Assembly: GCA_017999985.1 (NCBI GenBank)
Contig: JAGNKU010000001.1
Location: forward strand, 363,276-427,275
From: Phycisphaerae bacterium
GTDB lineage: Bacteria; Planctomycetota; Phycisphaerae; UBA1845; Fen-1342
Reading direction: 5' to 3'
Length of the DNA stretch: 64,000 nucleotides
Position 1 is the first letter of the stretch, and the number at the start of each line of letters is the position of its first letter. Below, piece after piece: positions 39,266-48,992 of this stretch. The notes below the pieces were generated by a model that was not told where the DNA came from, did no database searches, and worked only from the letters and a program-made list of their open reading frames with translations. The translations under genes were made by a program, and so were the position numbers.

Positions 39266-40323
39266 CAGGTCACCTCCACCGCCGCGCGCCGCCCACGCAC
39301 CGGCGACCCCAGCCCTGCCAGCGCCTGCTCCGCCGCGCGGCGCACGTCCGGCAACGGCGACTGCTGCCACCGCCGGAGCCAGCGCACGCACTCTGCCGGC
39401 GTAAAGCCGAGATGGGCGATCCACTGCGGGACCTTCACGCGGGCCTGGGGCGGCAGGTCCCCGAGATTCGGCCCGGCCGCGACGAACCACGCCGGCCGTT
39501 CAATCAGGCGCAGCGCCTGGCGCACCGCGGCATCGGCGAGCAGGTCCGTGTGCTGGAGCAGCGCCAGCAGATCGGCGCGCGTCCGCCATGTGCGGAGCAA
39601 CTCCAACGCGGTCTGCCGCCAGCCGGGCTGGGCCAGTGCCAGCAGCAGGAAGCCCGCCAGGCGCGGCCCGTTCCAGGTTTGCAGTCGGCGGGCGACCACG
39701 GGGTTCCAGCGATTATTCGTCGGAGCGAGGAAGGTCCACAACGCTGGGCCGATGTCGCGCGCCAGCCAGAGGCACACTTTGAGCACGTCCATCTGCGCGT
39801 GCAGGTCGAACGTGCGCAGGCCCTCGCGGAGCGCGGACACCAGCGCGGTGCGGTCTGCCGCGGCCTGCGGCGCCAGGACATCGGTCCGTTGCGCGCCCTC
39901 CGCGTGGCCGAGCACGCGCTCCGCCGCCAGGCACAATACACGGGCCGCCGCGGCACGGACCTCGGCGACCGGGTCGCGCAGTGCATCGGCCACCATGAAC
40001 AACAGCGGCGTCGAGGGCTGCTCGGTCAGCAGCGTCAGCGCATTCAAGCGGGCGCGCGGCGCGCGGCTCTGGAGCGCGCCAGCGATTCCGGTGCGCAGCA
40101 GCGGCGGCCGCGTGCGCAGTTGACGGCGAGTCGCGTGATCGAGGCGGTCATAGTGGAAAACGAGGCCGATCCAGGCCGTCTCGGTCGCGCGGGCCAGAAG
40201 CGTGGCAATGATGCGGCTCGCGTAGGCGGGTTCGGCCCGTTCCAGGGCGGCGACCAGCGTCTCGTCGGCCTCGGGCCGGGGGTCCGCGGCCAGCCATGCG
40301 TAGAGGGTGTCCATCTGGCTCAT
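39265..40323 (-). CDS. HEAT-repeat-like hypothetical protein
   Basis: 352 aa, all-helical by composition. Repeated motifs such as PRARLNALTLLTEQPSTPLL and DPVAEVRAAAARVLCLAAE are HEAT-like, and SPLPDVRRAAEQALAGLG near the C-terminus is another unit. No signal peptide. HEAT proteins are scaffolds; with the coupled membrane-anchored protein downstream this may form a membrane-associated complex. Partner and process unknown. Confidence 0.65.
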   Translation of the reverse strand: MSQMDTLYAWLAADPRPEADETLVAALERAEPAYASRIIATLLARATETAWIGLVFHYDRLDHATRRQLRTRPPLLRTGIAGALQSRAPRARLNALTLLTEQPSTPLLFMVADALRDPVAEVRAAAARVLCLAAERVLGHAEGAQRTDVLAPQAAADRTALVSALREGLRTFDLHAQMDVLKVCLWLARDIGPALWTFLAPTNNRWNPVVARRLQTWNGPRLAGFLLLALAQPGWRQTALELLRTWRTRADLLALLQHTDLLADAAVRQALRLIERPAWFVAAGPNLGDLPPQARVKVPQWIAHLGFTPAECVRWLRRWQQSPLPDVRRAAEQALAGLGSPVRGRRAAVEVT

Positions 40324-40468
40324 GTGCCGGTCCTGTTGCAGCGATGCCAGGCGCGGCGGCTGAAGCGCTGCGCCATCCCTGATTTCATCGGTCCGTTGTC
40401 ACCGGCCCGTTATTGGGCCGGGCATTGCCGCGATTGACAGTGCCACAGGCCGGCGCGATGCTGCTGGC

Positions 40469-41431
40469 ATGGCCACCACGCCCGATATGGCGACCGACCC
40501 GTGCCTGGCGACGAACCTGGCCGGGCTGAACCTGCGCAACCCGCTTCTGACGGCGTCGGGGACCTGCGGTTACGGGCCGGAATACGCGGAGTTGCTGGAT
40601 TATCGGCGGCTCGGCGGCTTCACGACCAAGAGCGTCACGCTGCACGAGCGGCCGGGCAACGAGCCACAGCGCGTGGTCGAGGTGCAGGCCGGACTGCTGA
40701 ACGCGATCGGGCTCGCCAATGTCGGCCTGCAGCGCTTCATCGTGGAGAAGATTCCGTTCCTGCGCATGATGCCGACGACGGTGCTGGTCAACGTCGCCGG
40801 GCACAGCATCGACGATTACGTGAAGGTGGCCGCGGCGCTGGACGCACACGAGTGCATTGCCGGGATCGAGCTGAACGTCTCGTGCCCGAACGTCGCGGAC
40901 GGGCTGACGTTCGGCACGGATCCGCCGCGGCTGCGCGCAGTGACGGCGGCGGTGCGCGCGGTGCTGACACGGGCGCGCCTGATCGTGAAGCTCTCGCCGA
41001 ACGTGACGAACATCGCGGAGTGTGCGCGGGCGGCGATCGACGGGGGGGCGCAGGTGCTGAGCTTGATCAACACGTATGTCGGCCTGAGCATCGACCCGCG
41101 GACGTGGCAGCCGCGGCTGGGCAACGTCACGGGCGGACTCAGCGGGCCGGCGATCAAGCCGCTGGCGCTGTACAACATTCACCGCGTGTATCGCGAAGTC
41201 GCGCGGGCGGCCGGCGTGCCGCTCATCGGCATGGGCGGCATCCAGTCCACGACGGATGCGATCGAGTTCTTTCTGGCGGGGGCGTCGGCGGTCGCGGTGG
41301 GCACGGCGCTGTTCGTCGATCCGGGGCTGCCGACGAAGATCGCCGCCGGTCTGGCTGAGTATGTGCGCGCGCGCAAGCTGCCGAACGTGGCCGCGCTGAC
41401 CGGGCAGATGCAGTTGCCGGCACCGCGTTAA
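40469..41431 (+). CDS. pyrD: Dihydroorotate dehydrogenase, class 1B type
   Basis: 320 aa. The FMN-binding beta/alpha barrel opens with NPLLTASGTCGYGPEY. GIELNVSCPNVADG carries the class 1 catalytic cysteine, C139, and IVKLSPNVTNI and LIGMGGIQSTTDAIEFFLAG are FMN-phosphate blocks. It oxidises dihydroorotate to orotate in pyrimidine synthesis. Class 1B enzymes normally pair with PyrK, the FAD/iron-sulfur subunit, which is not in this window. Its last 4 bases overlap the stop of the convergent DUF819 gene. Confidence 0.92.
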   Translation: MATTPDMATDPCLATNLAGLNLRNPLLTASGTCGYGPEYAELLDYRRLGGFTTKSVTLHERPGNEPQRVVEVQAGLLNAIGLANVGLQRFIVEKIPFLRMMPTTVLVNVAGHSIDDYVKVAAALDAHECIAGIELNVSCPNVADGLTFGTDPPRLRAVTAAVRAVLTRARLIVKLSPNVTNIAECARAAIDGGAQVLSLINTYVGLSIDPRTWQPRLGNVTGGLSGPAIKPLALYNIHRVYREVARAAGVPLIGMGGIQSTTDAIEFFLAGASAVAVGTALFVDPGLPTKIAAGLAEYVRARKLPNVAALTGQMQLPAPR

Positions 41432-42699
41432 GCGCCGGCGATGGCCGCGCAGATCTTCCCGACGATCAGCAGCGCGACGGGGGTCCCGAGCAGGCTGCCC
41501 AGGATCGCCATCAGCAGGCCCACCGGCGCGAGGCTGGGATGGTAGGCCGCCGCCACGACCGGGGCCGACGCCGTCCCGCCGATGTTGGCCATCGAGGCCG
41601 TCGCGGCCAGGAACAGCGGCGCGCGGAGCAGGCGCAGGCCGGCGAGGAGGATCACCGCGTGTGTGGCGATCCAGAGTACGCCGAGCACAAACAGCCATGC
41701 GTCTTCGGCGTGGATGTTGCGCAGATCGGCGCGGGCGCCGAACGTGGTGAGCAGCAGGTACAGGCCGAAGTAGCCGATGGGCGTGGCGCCGGCCGCGTCG
41801 ATGTCGCGGACGCGCGTGAACGACAACAGCACGCTGATGGCGGTAATGAGCAGGATGCCCCAGCCGAATCCGGTGAGCACCTGGCTGAGGTGGATCCGCG
41901 CCCAGAGGCCGCCAAGCGCCTCGCGGTGCACGACCCAGGCGTTGATGTGATCGCCGACCCAGAGCGACGCCTGGCTGATGGCGAGGCCCAGGGCGATCAT
42001 GATGGCCAGGTCAAACATCTCGAGCGGGCGGGCCCGCGCGGCCTGCTGCTGCTTCAGGCGCGCGGCCAGGGCATGGATGCCGCGGCTGTCGGCGCCGGTG
42101 AAGCGGTCGATCTGCGCCTGGAAGTTGCTGAGCGCGACCAGCACGCCGAGCCAACTGTACGCGCAGACCGTGTCGACGACGATCAGCTTGCCGATGAGCG
42201 TGCGGTCCGCGTCGAGGCTTCCGGCGACAGCGGTCAGGTTGGGGCTGCCGCCGATCCAGGAGCCGGACATGGCCGCGACGCCGCGCCAGGTTTCGGCCGG
42301 CAGCAGCGTGTGCAGCAGTCCGAAGCTCAGGCCGGCCCCGACGACGATGCCGCAGGTTCCGATCAGCATCATGGCCAGCGCGCGCGGGCCGAGCTGGGCG
42401 ATGGCGGCGGTATCCGAGGGCACGATGAGCAGGACCAGGATCAGCGGCAGGAGGATGTCGGTCATGAAACCGTGGTAGAGCGCGGAATCGCTGGGGATGA
42501 TGCCGAGCGTGGAGCAGAGCATCGGGACGAAATAAGTCCAGATGAGCGGCGGGAAGTACTTGAAGAACGGGGTCAGCGGGCGCCAGCGGGCGAGGGCAAA
42601 GATCGCCAGCACGAGTACCGCCAGGAACGCGAGCAGCGCTGCGGGCTGGACGAAGAGGGGTTCTCGCAGCGGAAAGACCATCGGCGGCGGATCTCCCAT
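41428..42699 (-). CDS. DUF819 family integral membrane protein
   Basis: 423 aa with about 10-12 hydrophobic helices. MSGSWIGGSPNLTAVAGSL and ATASMANIGGTASAPVVAA are the paired discontinuous motifs typical of DUF819 (PF05684) proteins, which look like a two-repeat secondary transporter. The intervening loop ARLKQQQAARARPLEM is charged and probably cytosolic. Substrate unknown. An alternative ATG at 42681 has GGGAGA upstream. Confidence 0.85.
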   Translation of the reverse strand: MGDPPPMVFPLREPLFVQPAALLAFLAVLVLAIFALARWRPLTPFFKYFPPLIWTYFVPMLCSTLGIIPSDSALYHGFMTDILLPLILVLLIVPSDTAAIAQLGPRALAMMLIGTCGIVVGAGLSFGLLHTLLPAETWRGVAAMSGSWIGGSPNLTAVAGSLDADRTLIGKLIVVDTVCAYSWLGVLVALSNFQAQIDRFTGADSRGIHALAARLKQQQAARARPLEMFDLAIMIALGLAISQASLWVGDHINAWVVHREALGGLWARIHLSQVLTGFGWGILLITAISVLLSFTRVRDIDAAGATPIGYFGLYLLLTTFGARADLRNIHAEDAWLFVLGVLWIATHAVILLAGLRLLRAPLFLAATASMANIGGTASAPVVAAAYHPSLAPVGLLMAILGSLLGTPVALLIVGKICAAIAGA

Positions 42700-42787
42700 G
42701 CGCCCCGGTCCGCCGGGCGGGCGGGGTGGCGTGGCGGCAGCTTATCGGCAAGCGCCCGCAAATGCAGCCCGACGGGGCACCCAAAAG

Positions 42788-42822
42788 CGGCAGGCCGGTG
42801 GAGTGGTCCACCGGCCTGCCGG
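42788..42822 (-). terminator. Rho-independent terminator for the 1481-aa dockerin gene
   Basis: A perfect 15-bp stem, CGGCAGGCCGGTGGA pairing with TCCACCGGCCTGCCG, around a 4-base loop. On the minus strand it is followed by CTTTTGG. It lies 44 bases beyond the stop at 42866. Confidence 0.8.
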
Positions 42823-42865
42823 AATCAATTCCTCGGCGTTACGCACGCCGCCATTGGGCCCGCAC

Positions 42866-45800
42866 TTACGGGCAGATGATCGGCAGCGAGCTGGTGCTCA
42901 GCAACGTGACGAACGCGTTGATGTCACTGAACGCCGGATAGTTGCCGTCGCCGTTAATGTCACCGTTCTCCGGGTTGCAGCCCGCGTACGTGGTCTGCCA
43001 GACCGCATAGTTTGACAGGTAGAGCACGAACGGGTTGATGTCTCCGAAGCTCACCTGGCCGTCGCAGTTGAGGTCGCCCGGGCAGGACTGCGGCGCCGTC
43101 CCGGTCGAGAGCAGCAGGTGCACGCGGATGGGCTTGGTGAGATCGATGATCGGCCGCGACACGTTGGCCGCGCCCGACGTAGTGAGCCGCAGCCAGCGGG
43201 TGGCGGTGGTATCGCGGAAGAACCACTCCAGCAGCGCCGAGTTGGCCCCGGCCTGGGCTTCCGCGCTGGAGACTTCGCTCGTGTTCGGCGGCGTCAGGAT
43301 GTTGTTCACCGTCGTGCCGGAGTAGGTCGGCTCCTGGAAGAGCGCTTCCACACCCGGCGTGAACGCTTCGAAGTCGGTGATCACGAAGTCCGCGCCACCC
43401 GGACCGGCGCCCACGTTGACGACGTTGTCGACGTAGAGCGCGTACGGGCCGGAGCTGCGGTTGGCGGAGTCGGACTTCACCGTGACCGCGAGGTGCTCGA
43501 GCACGCCGCGGGTCGCGGTGATCGCGCCGTCGCCGCTGCCCGGGAAGGCATACAGCGGGCCGACGAGCGGGTCGAAGACAAATGTCTGCCAGCTATCCGC
43601 GACGAGCAGGGCCTGGCCGAGTGGGGCCGTGCCGGACACGCCGGTCGCGCCGATCCACTCGATCTGGCCGGTGGTGCCGCCGGTCGTCCCGAGGGCACCG
43701 GTGTCGTTGGTTTCGCGGATGCCGATGCACACGAGCAGGTCGCCGTTGCCCTTGCCGACCTCGACCGGGACGGACTTCGCGCTCTGGCCGACCACGGAGG
43801 TCTGCGTAAGCGTGATCTGATTGCCGGCCACGAGGGCGGTCACCGGCACGGTGGCCGTGTCGGTCGCGTTGGGCGGCGTCAGCGTGACGTACCCGATCTC
43901 GACACCGTTGGCGAAGACGGTCACGCGGTTGGCGTCTGCCGACACGCCGAAGACGTCCACGGTCGTGTCGCCTTCGACGAGCGGGGCAACGACCTTCGGC
44001 GGCACGAGGCCGAACCGCACCGGACCGGTTTCGACCCGGTAGTCGTCATAGTACGCACCGGCCGTAGACGTGTAACCGGGGCCGATCCGGGCCATGTCGT
44101 ACGTCGTTTCCGCCGTCAGCGTGATGTTCTTCTTCGAGAGCAGCCCGTCGACGTACACGTCGATGAGGAGTCCCTTGTGCACCACCGTGAAGTTGTGCCA
44201 GCCGACGCTGCGCAGCGGCGCATCGAAGTCTGTCAGGTCGACCCAGTTCGGACCGCCGTTGCTGTTGGCCCGGTACTGGTAGTAGTTGGTGTTCTGTGGT
44301 GACCAGGACAGCATGCCCACGTGCTGGTAGTAGAAGTCAGCCACCTGTCCGTTGAGCTGCGCAAACTGGACGTGTGCGCCGCCCTGACCGTAATCGTCGT
44401 AAATGTTCACGTTCCAGACGACCGGGTTGGTCGCGGTCGGAATCAGGTTCGCGAGCGCGTGCTGCACGCGGCCGCTGCCCGTGCTGCCGGCCGTACCGGG
44501 CTGGACATACACCGACTTGGCACCGGCGGGTGTCGCGTTCTGGGCGGTCGACAGGCCGGGACGCGGCGCCATGGAGTCTGCCCAGGTCGTCAGGTAAACC
44601 GCGTCGCTGTACTCGAAGTTATCCGCGAAGATGGTCGTCACCGCGGCCGTGGTGACCGTTTCCGCGACCGTCGGGACGCTGTCCACGCCACCGACCAATT
44701 GCTTGGCCACGAGCGTGTCGCCCATCACCAGGCCGCTGACCGGGACATCGACGTATTTCTGACCCACGGCGTGCGGGGCGGTGAAGGTGGTCGTGTTGTT
44801 GACCACGACCGACACCTGCGACGCGTTCGTCGCAATATTCATGACGCGCACGCTCGTGTCACCCTGCGCGGGCGCCTTGTAGATGGTCGGGGCCGGTACC
44901 AGCACCGTGACCGGCGCCGACAAAGCGCTGGTCTCGCCGTTGACGGTCTGCGTGGCCGTCACTACCTGGAACGGCTGCAACGCGGCCACCGTGACGTTCA
45001 CCGTCGCGGTCCCGCCCACCGCCGTGCCGGCTTGCGCGCCATTGACATAGACGGTCACTGACGAAGCCGTGGCATAGGGTGCGGTCAGCACGTTCGTGAG
45101 CACCACGGTCGTGGCGCCCGGCAGGAGGGGCGCCTGCACCTTGGGCGGCAGCGGCTCCGCACACACTCCACGCGGATAGGCCAGGTCACTGGTCCCGGCC
45201 GGGAGGGTCTGCGTGGCGGAGATCGATTGCCCCGGCGTCAACGACAGTCCGGCGAAATCGACGAAAGTCCCGCCGGCAGGATTGACCGGCGCGCCCACCG
45301 GCAGCCCATCGATGTACAACTGGACGGCCGTGGCACTCGCGTCGTTAGTGATCCGGACCGTATTCTGCGTCCCCACGATGATCGGGCTGGTCACGGTGGG
45401 CAGGGCGATGTCGGGCGCCGTGCGCGGGCCGCGACTCAACATGTGGAAGCGGATGGTCGCCGCGGTGTGCGTGAAAGTCGGCGAAGTGTTGCACTGGTAC
45501 CCGATGTTGTGATACATGCCCAGGGCTTCGTTGGCGTTGGTCGTGGGGTACGTCCAGACCAGCCGGTGGCTCGTCACGCCGTCGTAGCTCGCCAGCGTCG
45601 ACAGCACCGAGCTGGTCGGGGCCGTCGAGCTCTGGCCGCGCTGGTACTGCAGGTAGTTGACGCCGGTTTCCATCGTGTGCAGCGTCTGGATCAGGCCGCC
45701 GAATTCGTCGAGCACCTCCACGGCATCGATAAAGATCTCGTGCGGGCCGGCCGACGTCGCGCCGTCGGCGATCGTGAACCACATGCTGTCGATGCTGTAG

Positions 45801-47311
45801 ATGCCGGTGGTCGAGTCGTCGAGCGAGCCGTTGCCGTAGCCGCCCCAGGGCAGAACCAAGGCATCGTCGGTGAGTGGGACGTCGATGGTCTGCCAGAGGC
45901 CGTCGTTGTTGAACAGGTCGGCGCCGTGCGGGGCCGGGCCGGACGCGTTCGACCCGACGGAGGTGACCGGGACGAATTCCCAGGGGCCCGCCGAGCAGTT
46001 GTTGCCGTCCTCGTCGATCACGACCGAGAACGAGTACGGCGACGGGGCCGGCAGAACGGTAACCGGCAGCGACTCGTCACTGTAGAGGCCGGTGATGCCG
46101 TCGCGCTGCTTGGCCGTATAGACCTCGCCGGTCTGCGCGGGCTGTGGCAGCGTGAACGTGTAGTCATCGTTGCTCGCCACATTCTGCGTCAGGATCACGG
46201 AGTGATCGCGGAGCAATTGGATCTGGTTCACCGAGAGCATCAGGTCGGTGACCGTTACCGTGGTGTCATCCTTGATAATCGGGGCCTTGACGGTCGGCGG
46301 CAGCACAGGGTCCGGCACCGGGGCCTCGAACTGCAACTGGTCGATCGCGACCTCGATCAGCGTCGCGCCGTCGGTCGGATCGTTGATGAAGGCGATGTGC
46401 TCAAGGGCGCCGCGGTTGTTGGGCGCGTCCAAGATGCCGTTGCCGGTGAAGCCGGCGATGCCGCCGCCCTGCGGAACGCCATCCACCGACACCGTGCCGG
46501 TGAGCAGGTTGAACTCAATCTGCGACGCGAACGGCAGCACGTCCAGGTAGAACGCCGGGATCGGTCGGCGCGCGCCGTACGTGTCGATGTCGTAGCCGCG
46601 GCGGAGCTGATCATCGCCGGCCGGCGTGGTGTTCATCACACCGTTGGGTCCGGGGGTGATCACGGCCGTGCCGGTGGGCAGGGGATTGTTGGGGTCGGCG
46701 TTGAGGTCGAAGCCGACAGGGTAGACCTGCACGTCGTCGCCGGCGGCGGTGGTGTTGACGATGTGGTCGGCGCCGGCCACGATGCCGTTGGGTGTCGTGC
46801 TGACGCCCACCCACTCGATGTCGCCGGCGGTGCCACCGTTGTCCATCTGCGGCACGACGACGCCCGTCTCGCGGATGCCGATGCAGATGCCAATGCGGCC
46901 CTGGAAGTATTCGCTCTGGTTGGTGATCCAGAAGCGGACCTTGCCCTGCGTATGCAGCGCGGGGTTGGGAAGGCTCGGGCCGTTGAAGGTGGTGAGGCGG
47001 ACCCAGGCGTTGACGTCGGCCGGGTTGACCCACTTGAAGAACACGTCCATCGCCGCGTCGCCTTCGGTCTGCAGGCCGTCGGCGCGATAGGCGGCGTTGT
47101 TGGCATAGGTGCCGGTCTCGTTATGGACCACGTAGTTCGTCGTGGTACCCGACCATTCGGGCAGCTTGAACATCTCCTGCGACGTGGCCGGATCGTTGAT
47201 GGGCGGGCCGTTGAAGCCCACCTCCTCCGAGGGGTACTGGGCCAGGGCGGCGAGCGGGCAGAGCGCGACCGCCAAGGCCAAAATGGAAGCTGTGCGTGCT
47301 GTGCGGGACAT
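42866..47311 (-). CDS. Giant secreted Ig-like-repeat protein with dockerin
   Basis: 1481 aa from an ATG with GGAGGAA upstream. The signal peptide ends at ALAQYPS. Two similar domains bracket the protein: IGICIGIRETGVVVPQ near the N-terminus and LLVCIGIRETNDTGALG late. Between them lie about five Ig-like repeats with the theme PxVxAPxxxGxTTVxV...VxVxVNGxxxG and a jelly-roll-like domain (IFADNFEYSDAVYL) resembling the neighbouring PEP-CTERM protein. The C-terminus is a dockerin pair: GDLNCDGQVSFGDINPFVL and GDINGDGNYPAFSDINAFV. A surface or matrix protein seems likely; no enzyme motif seen. Confidence 0.82.
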   Translation of the reverse strand: MSRTARTASILALAVALCPLAALAQYPSEEVGFNGPPINDPATSQEMFKLPEWSGTTTNYVVHNETGTYANNAAYRADGLQTEGDAAMDVFFKWVNPADVNAWVRLTTFNGPSLPNPALHTQGKVRFWITNQSEYFQGRIGICIGIRETGVVVPQMDNGGTAGDIEWVGVSTTPNGIVAGADHIVNTTAAGDDVQVYPVGFDLNADPNNPLPTGTAVITPGPNGVMNTTPAGDDQLRRGYDIDTYGARRPIPAFYLDVLPFASQIEFNLLTGTVSVDGVPQGGGIAGFTGNGILDAPNNRGALEHIAFINDPTDGATLIEVAIDQLQFEAPVPDPVLPPTVKAPIIKDDTTVTVTDLMLSVNQIQLLRDHSVILTQNVASNDDYTFTLPQPAQTGEVYTAKQRDGITGLYSDESLPVTVLPAPSPYSFSVVIDEDGNNCSAGPWEFVPVTSVGSNASGPAPHGADLFNNDGLWQTIDVPLTDDALVLPWGGYGNGSLDDSTTGIYSIDSMWFTIADGATSAGPHEIFIDAVEVLDEFGGLIQTLHTMETGVNYLQYQRGQSSTAPTSSVLSTLASYDGVTSHRLVWTYPTTNANEALGMYHNIGYQCNTSPTFTHTAATIRFHMLSRGPRTAPDIALPTVTSPIIVGTQNTVRITNDASATAVQLYIDGLPVGAPVNPAGGTFVDFAGLSLTPGQSISATQTLPAGTSDLAYPRGVCAEPLPPKVQAPLLPGATTVVLTNVLTAPYATASSVTVYVNGAQAGTAVGGTATVNVTVAALQPFQVVTATQTVNGETSALSAPVTVLVPAPTIYKAPAQGDTSVRVMNIATNASQVSVVVNNTTTFTAPHAVGQKYVDVPVSGLVMGDTLVAKQLVGGVDSVPTVAETVTTAAVTTIFADNFEYSDAVYLTTWADSMAPRPGLSTAQNATPAGAKSVYVQPGTAGSTGSGRVQHALANLIPTATNPVVWNVNIYDDYGQGGAHVQFAQLNGQVADFYYQHVGMLSWSPQNTNYYQYRANSNGGPNWVDLTDFDAPLRSVGWHNFTVVHKGLLIDVYVDGLLSKKNITLTAETTYDMARIGPGYTSTAGAYYDDYRVETGPVRFGLVPPKVVAPLVEGDTTVDVFGVSADANRVTVFANGVEIGYVTLTPPNATDTATVPVTALVAGNQITLTQTSVVGQSAKSVPVEVGKGNGDLLVCIGIRETNDTGALGTTGGTTGQIEWIGATGVSGTAPLGQALLVADSWQTFVFDPLVGPLYAFPGSGDGAITATRGVLEHLAVTVKSDSANRSSGPYALYVDNVVNVGAGPGGADFVITDFEAFTPGVEALFQEPTYSGTTVNNILTPPNTSEVSSAEAQAGANSALLEWFFRDTTATRWLRLTTSGAANVSRPIIDLTKPIRVHLLLSTGTAPQSCPGDLNCDGQVSFGDINPFVLYLSNYAVWQTTYAGCNPENGDINGDGNYPAFSDINAFVTLLSTSSLPIICP

Positions 47312-47611
47312 GCGGGGTTCCTCCAAAGCCGAGGTTGTCAATGTGGGCGCAAAGCCATCCCGGAGGCTCGCGCCCAGGTTTCGAAGTCCGAGCGGCCCAC
47401 TGGCCGGGGCGGCGCTTCGTAACCGCCGCCCTAATCTAGAAAACACGCTCCGCCCCGTCAGTCAGCGGACGAAGCGAAGCGTGTTATGCAATCTGCCATC
47501 AATCATCTAGAACGGTCAAAAACCGAGCCAGCTTGACTATGGGACGGGTCACGGTCCCGGTCGTTACGAGCCGGGGCTCCGAAACCAGTTTCGATCTCCG
47601 GTCCAGCCGGT
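47312..47611. other. 300-base spacer
   Basis: It contains the GGAGGAA ribosome site of the giant gene and a few AT-rich words (TCTAGATTAG on the minus strand near 47435). No gene and no convincing terminator for the PEP-CTERM gene. Confidence 0.4.
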
Positions 47612-48346
47612 CTAGCGGCGGCGGAGGAACAAACCTGCGACCAGGACGAGCGAGAGCATTCCCGGCTCGGGGACGATTTCGATCGTGAGGTCGTCAAACC
47701 AAACGTCGGCGCCCGCACTGCTCAGGCCGGAGCCGATAACTACGCAGTCGAAGGTGTAGCCGGGAGCGCGCTGCTTCGTGCTGTCCAACTGATCGTTGAC
47801 GTAGAACTCAATGGTGTCCGTCTTGATCAGCGCGGTCAGCTTGACCCACTCGAGCGACTTGGCGGTGTTGTAGCTGAACCAGCCGGCCTGCGGGCCGAGC
47901 AGGACGCGGCCGTTGATCTTGGTGGTATCGACGCCGCTGGAGGTGTACCCCTGGGCAATCATGTCTTGGAGCGTGCCGTCGTTGTAGCCGGCACCGGTGT
48001 AGCCGCGCAGCTCGATGTACTGCCGCGTGCTCCAGATCAGCGTGTCCAGATCCGTCCAGAACTCGATCTTGAGAGGCTGAACGTCGGTGCCGTCAACTTC
48101 CTGGCCGAGGTTCTTGTACATCCGGCGCTGGCTGTTGCTCGTTACCAGACCGAAGTGGACCGACTGCCCGTCGCTGTAGCCCTTCGCCTGGTCGAGCAGA
48201 GCGGGGACCGTCGGGTAAATCTGCGTGTAGACCGCATCCATCGCCGCCTGGTCGGCATACGAGTCGAAGTTGTCGAACCAGATCACCTCGGCCGACGCCA
48301 TCGACGCCAGAGCCAGAATCAATCCCAATCCCAACACGTTGCGCAT
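47612..48346 (-). CDS. PEP-CTERM-type secreted protein
   Basis: 244 aa with GGAGGAGA upstream. The signal peptide ends near SMASAEVIW. The body (WFDNFDSYADQAAMDAVY, EWVKLTALIKTDTIEFYVND, DVWFDDLTIEI) is a concanavalin/jelly-roll-like beta-sandwich. The tail IVPEPGMLSLVLVAGLFLRRR has the PEP motif, a short hydrophobic stretch and terminal arginines, the PEP-CTERM sorting signal for exosortase. No exosortase gene is in the window. It is read in the same direction as the giant dockerin gene downstream and shares its sandwich-like domain. Confidence 0.85.
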   Translation of the reverse strand: MRNVLGLGLILALASMASAEVIWFDNFDSYADQAAMDAVYTQIYPTVPALLDQAKGYSDGQSVHFGLVTSNSQRRMYKNLGQEVDGTDVQPLKIEFWTDLDTLIWSTRQYIELRGYTGAGYNDGTLQDMIAQGYTSSGVDTTKINGRVLLGPQAGWFSYNTAKSLEWVKLTALIKTDTIEFYVNDQLDSTKQRAPGYTFDCVVIGSGLSSAGADVWFDDLTIEIVPEPGMLSLVLVAGLFLRRR

Positions 48347-48502
48347 GTCACATCTCCTCCTACTGGGTGTTTGACGCGCCCCGACATCGCCGGTCCGACA
48401 TTCTCCTCGCTGTCAGTCGCCGGATGCGCCGGGCTTCTTCGACTTGAACCTCGAAGACTCCGTTTTGACTCGAGCGTAACGCACGCCCGCAGCCGCTCCT
48501 GC

Positions 48503-48523
48503 GCGTTATCGCCGAGATAACGC
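48503..48523. promoter_or_regulatory. Perfect inverted repeat GCGTTATC-N5-GATAACGC
   Basis: An 8-bp perfect dyad with a 5-base centre (GCCGA) and no U-tract, 157 bases upstream of the PEP-CTERM gene. It looks like an operator or structured leader rather than a terminator. Confidence 0.45.
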
Positions 48524-48718
48524 TTCCTTCCCGTTGTTGGCCGCGTCCTCCGAGCCGCAGCCACTGCGCCACCCCGATGCACCGCAGAGCGATGCTGTGT
48601 TACAGTATACTCCCGTGTTTCGCGCCGAACAAGGAAAAACGCGCCGCACACCCATGCGTTCCGGGATGTGTCCGGCTGCCCGCCGCGTCAAAGGGCGATA
48701 ATTGCAACTCAATGTCGC

Positions 48719-48735
48719 ATAATGGATTACATTAT
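48719..48735. promoter_or_regulatory. Perfect inverted repeat ATAATG-N5-CATTAT
   Basis: A 6-bp AT-rich dyad with a GATTA centre in a GC-rich genome, 258 bases upstream of the GHL10-like gene. Possible regulator site. Confidence 0.4.
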
Positions 48736-48992
48736 CAGTGCCAGTACGCTGGACCCTCAGCGGACGCGCACGGTCCAGGGGTGCGCGATATAGGACGGTC
48801 TCCGAATTAATTGAATCTCGCGCTGCTTCCCGCGCAGAAAACGGTAAGCTGAAGGCACGGCGGCGCGCCGCACGGCACGCCGGCCGGGTGCGAGTTGTGT
48901 GGAGACGGAAGCGTTCTTAAGGTCGGTGCCCGCCGCGTGTGCGCCGCGCCCGCAGGGCACCGCAACATGCCACCAATGAAGAGGTAGCCAAC

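Larger units (their letters stand above)
48347..48992. other. 646-base divergent spacer between secretome genes
   Basis: No gene. It should hold promoters for both the leftward PEP-CTERM gene and the rightward GHL10-like gene. Two perfect inverted repeats are present (48503-48523 and 48719-48735). A palindromic AGTATACT at 48604-48611 could serve as a -10 on either strand. Base composition is AT-richer around 48690-48740 than elsewhere. Confidence 0.5.

Noticed and set aside
45227..47422. Open frame of 731 codons on the + strand
   Set aside because: Antisense to the giant Ig-repeat gene; Arg/Val/Gly-rich composition without domains.
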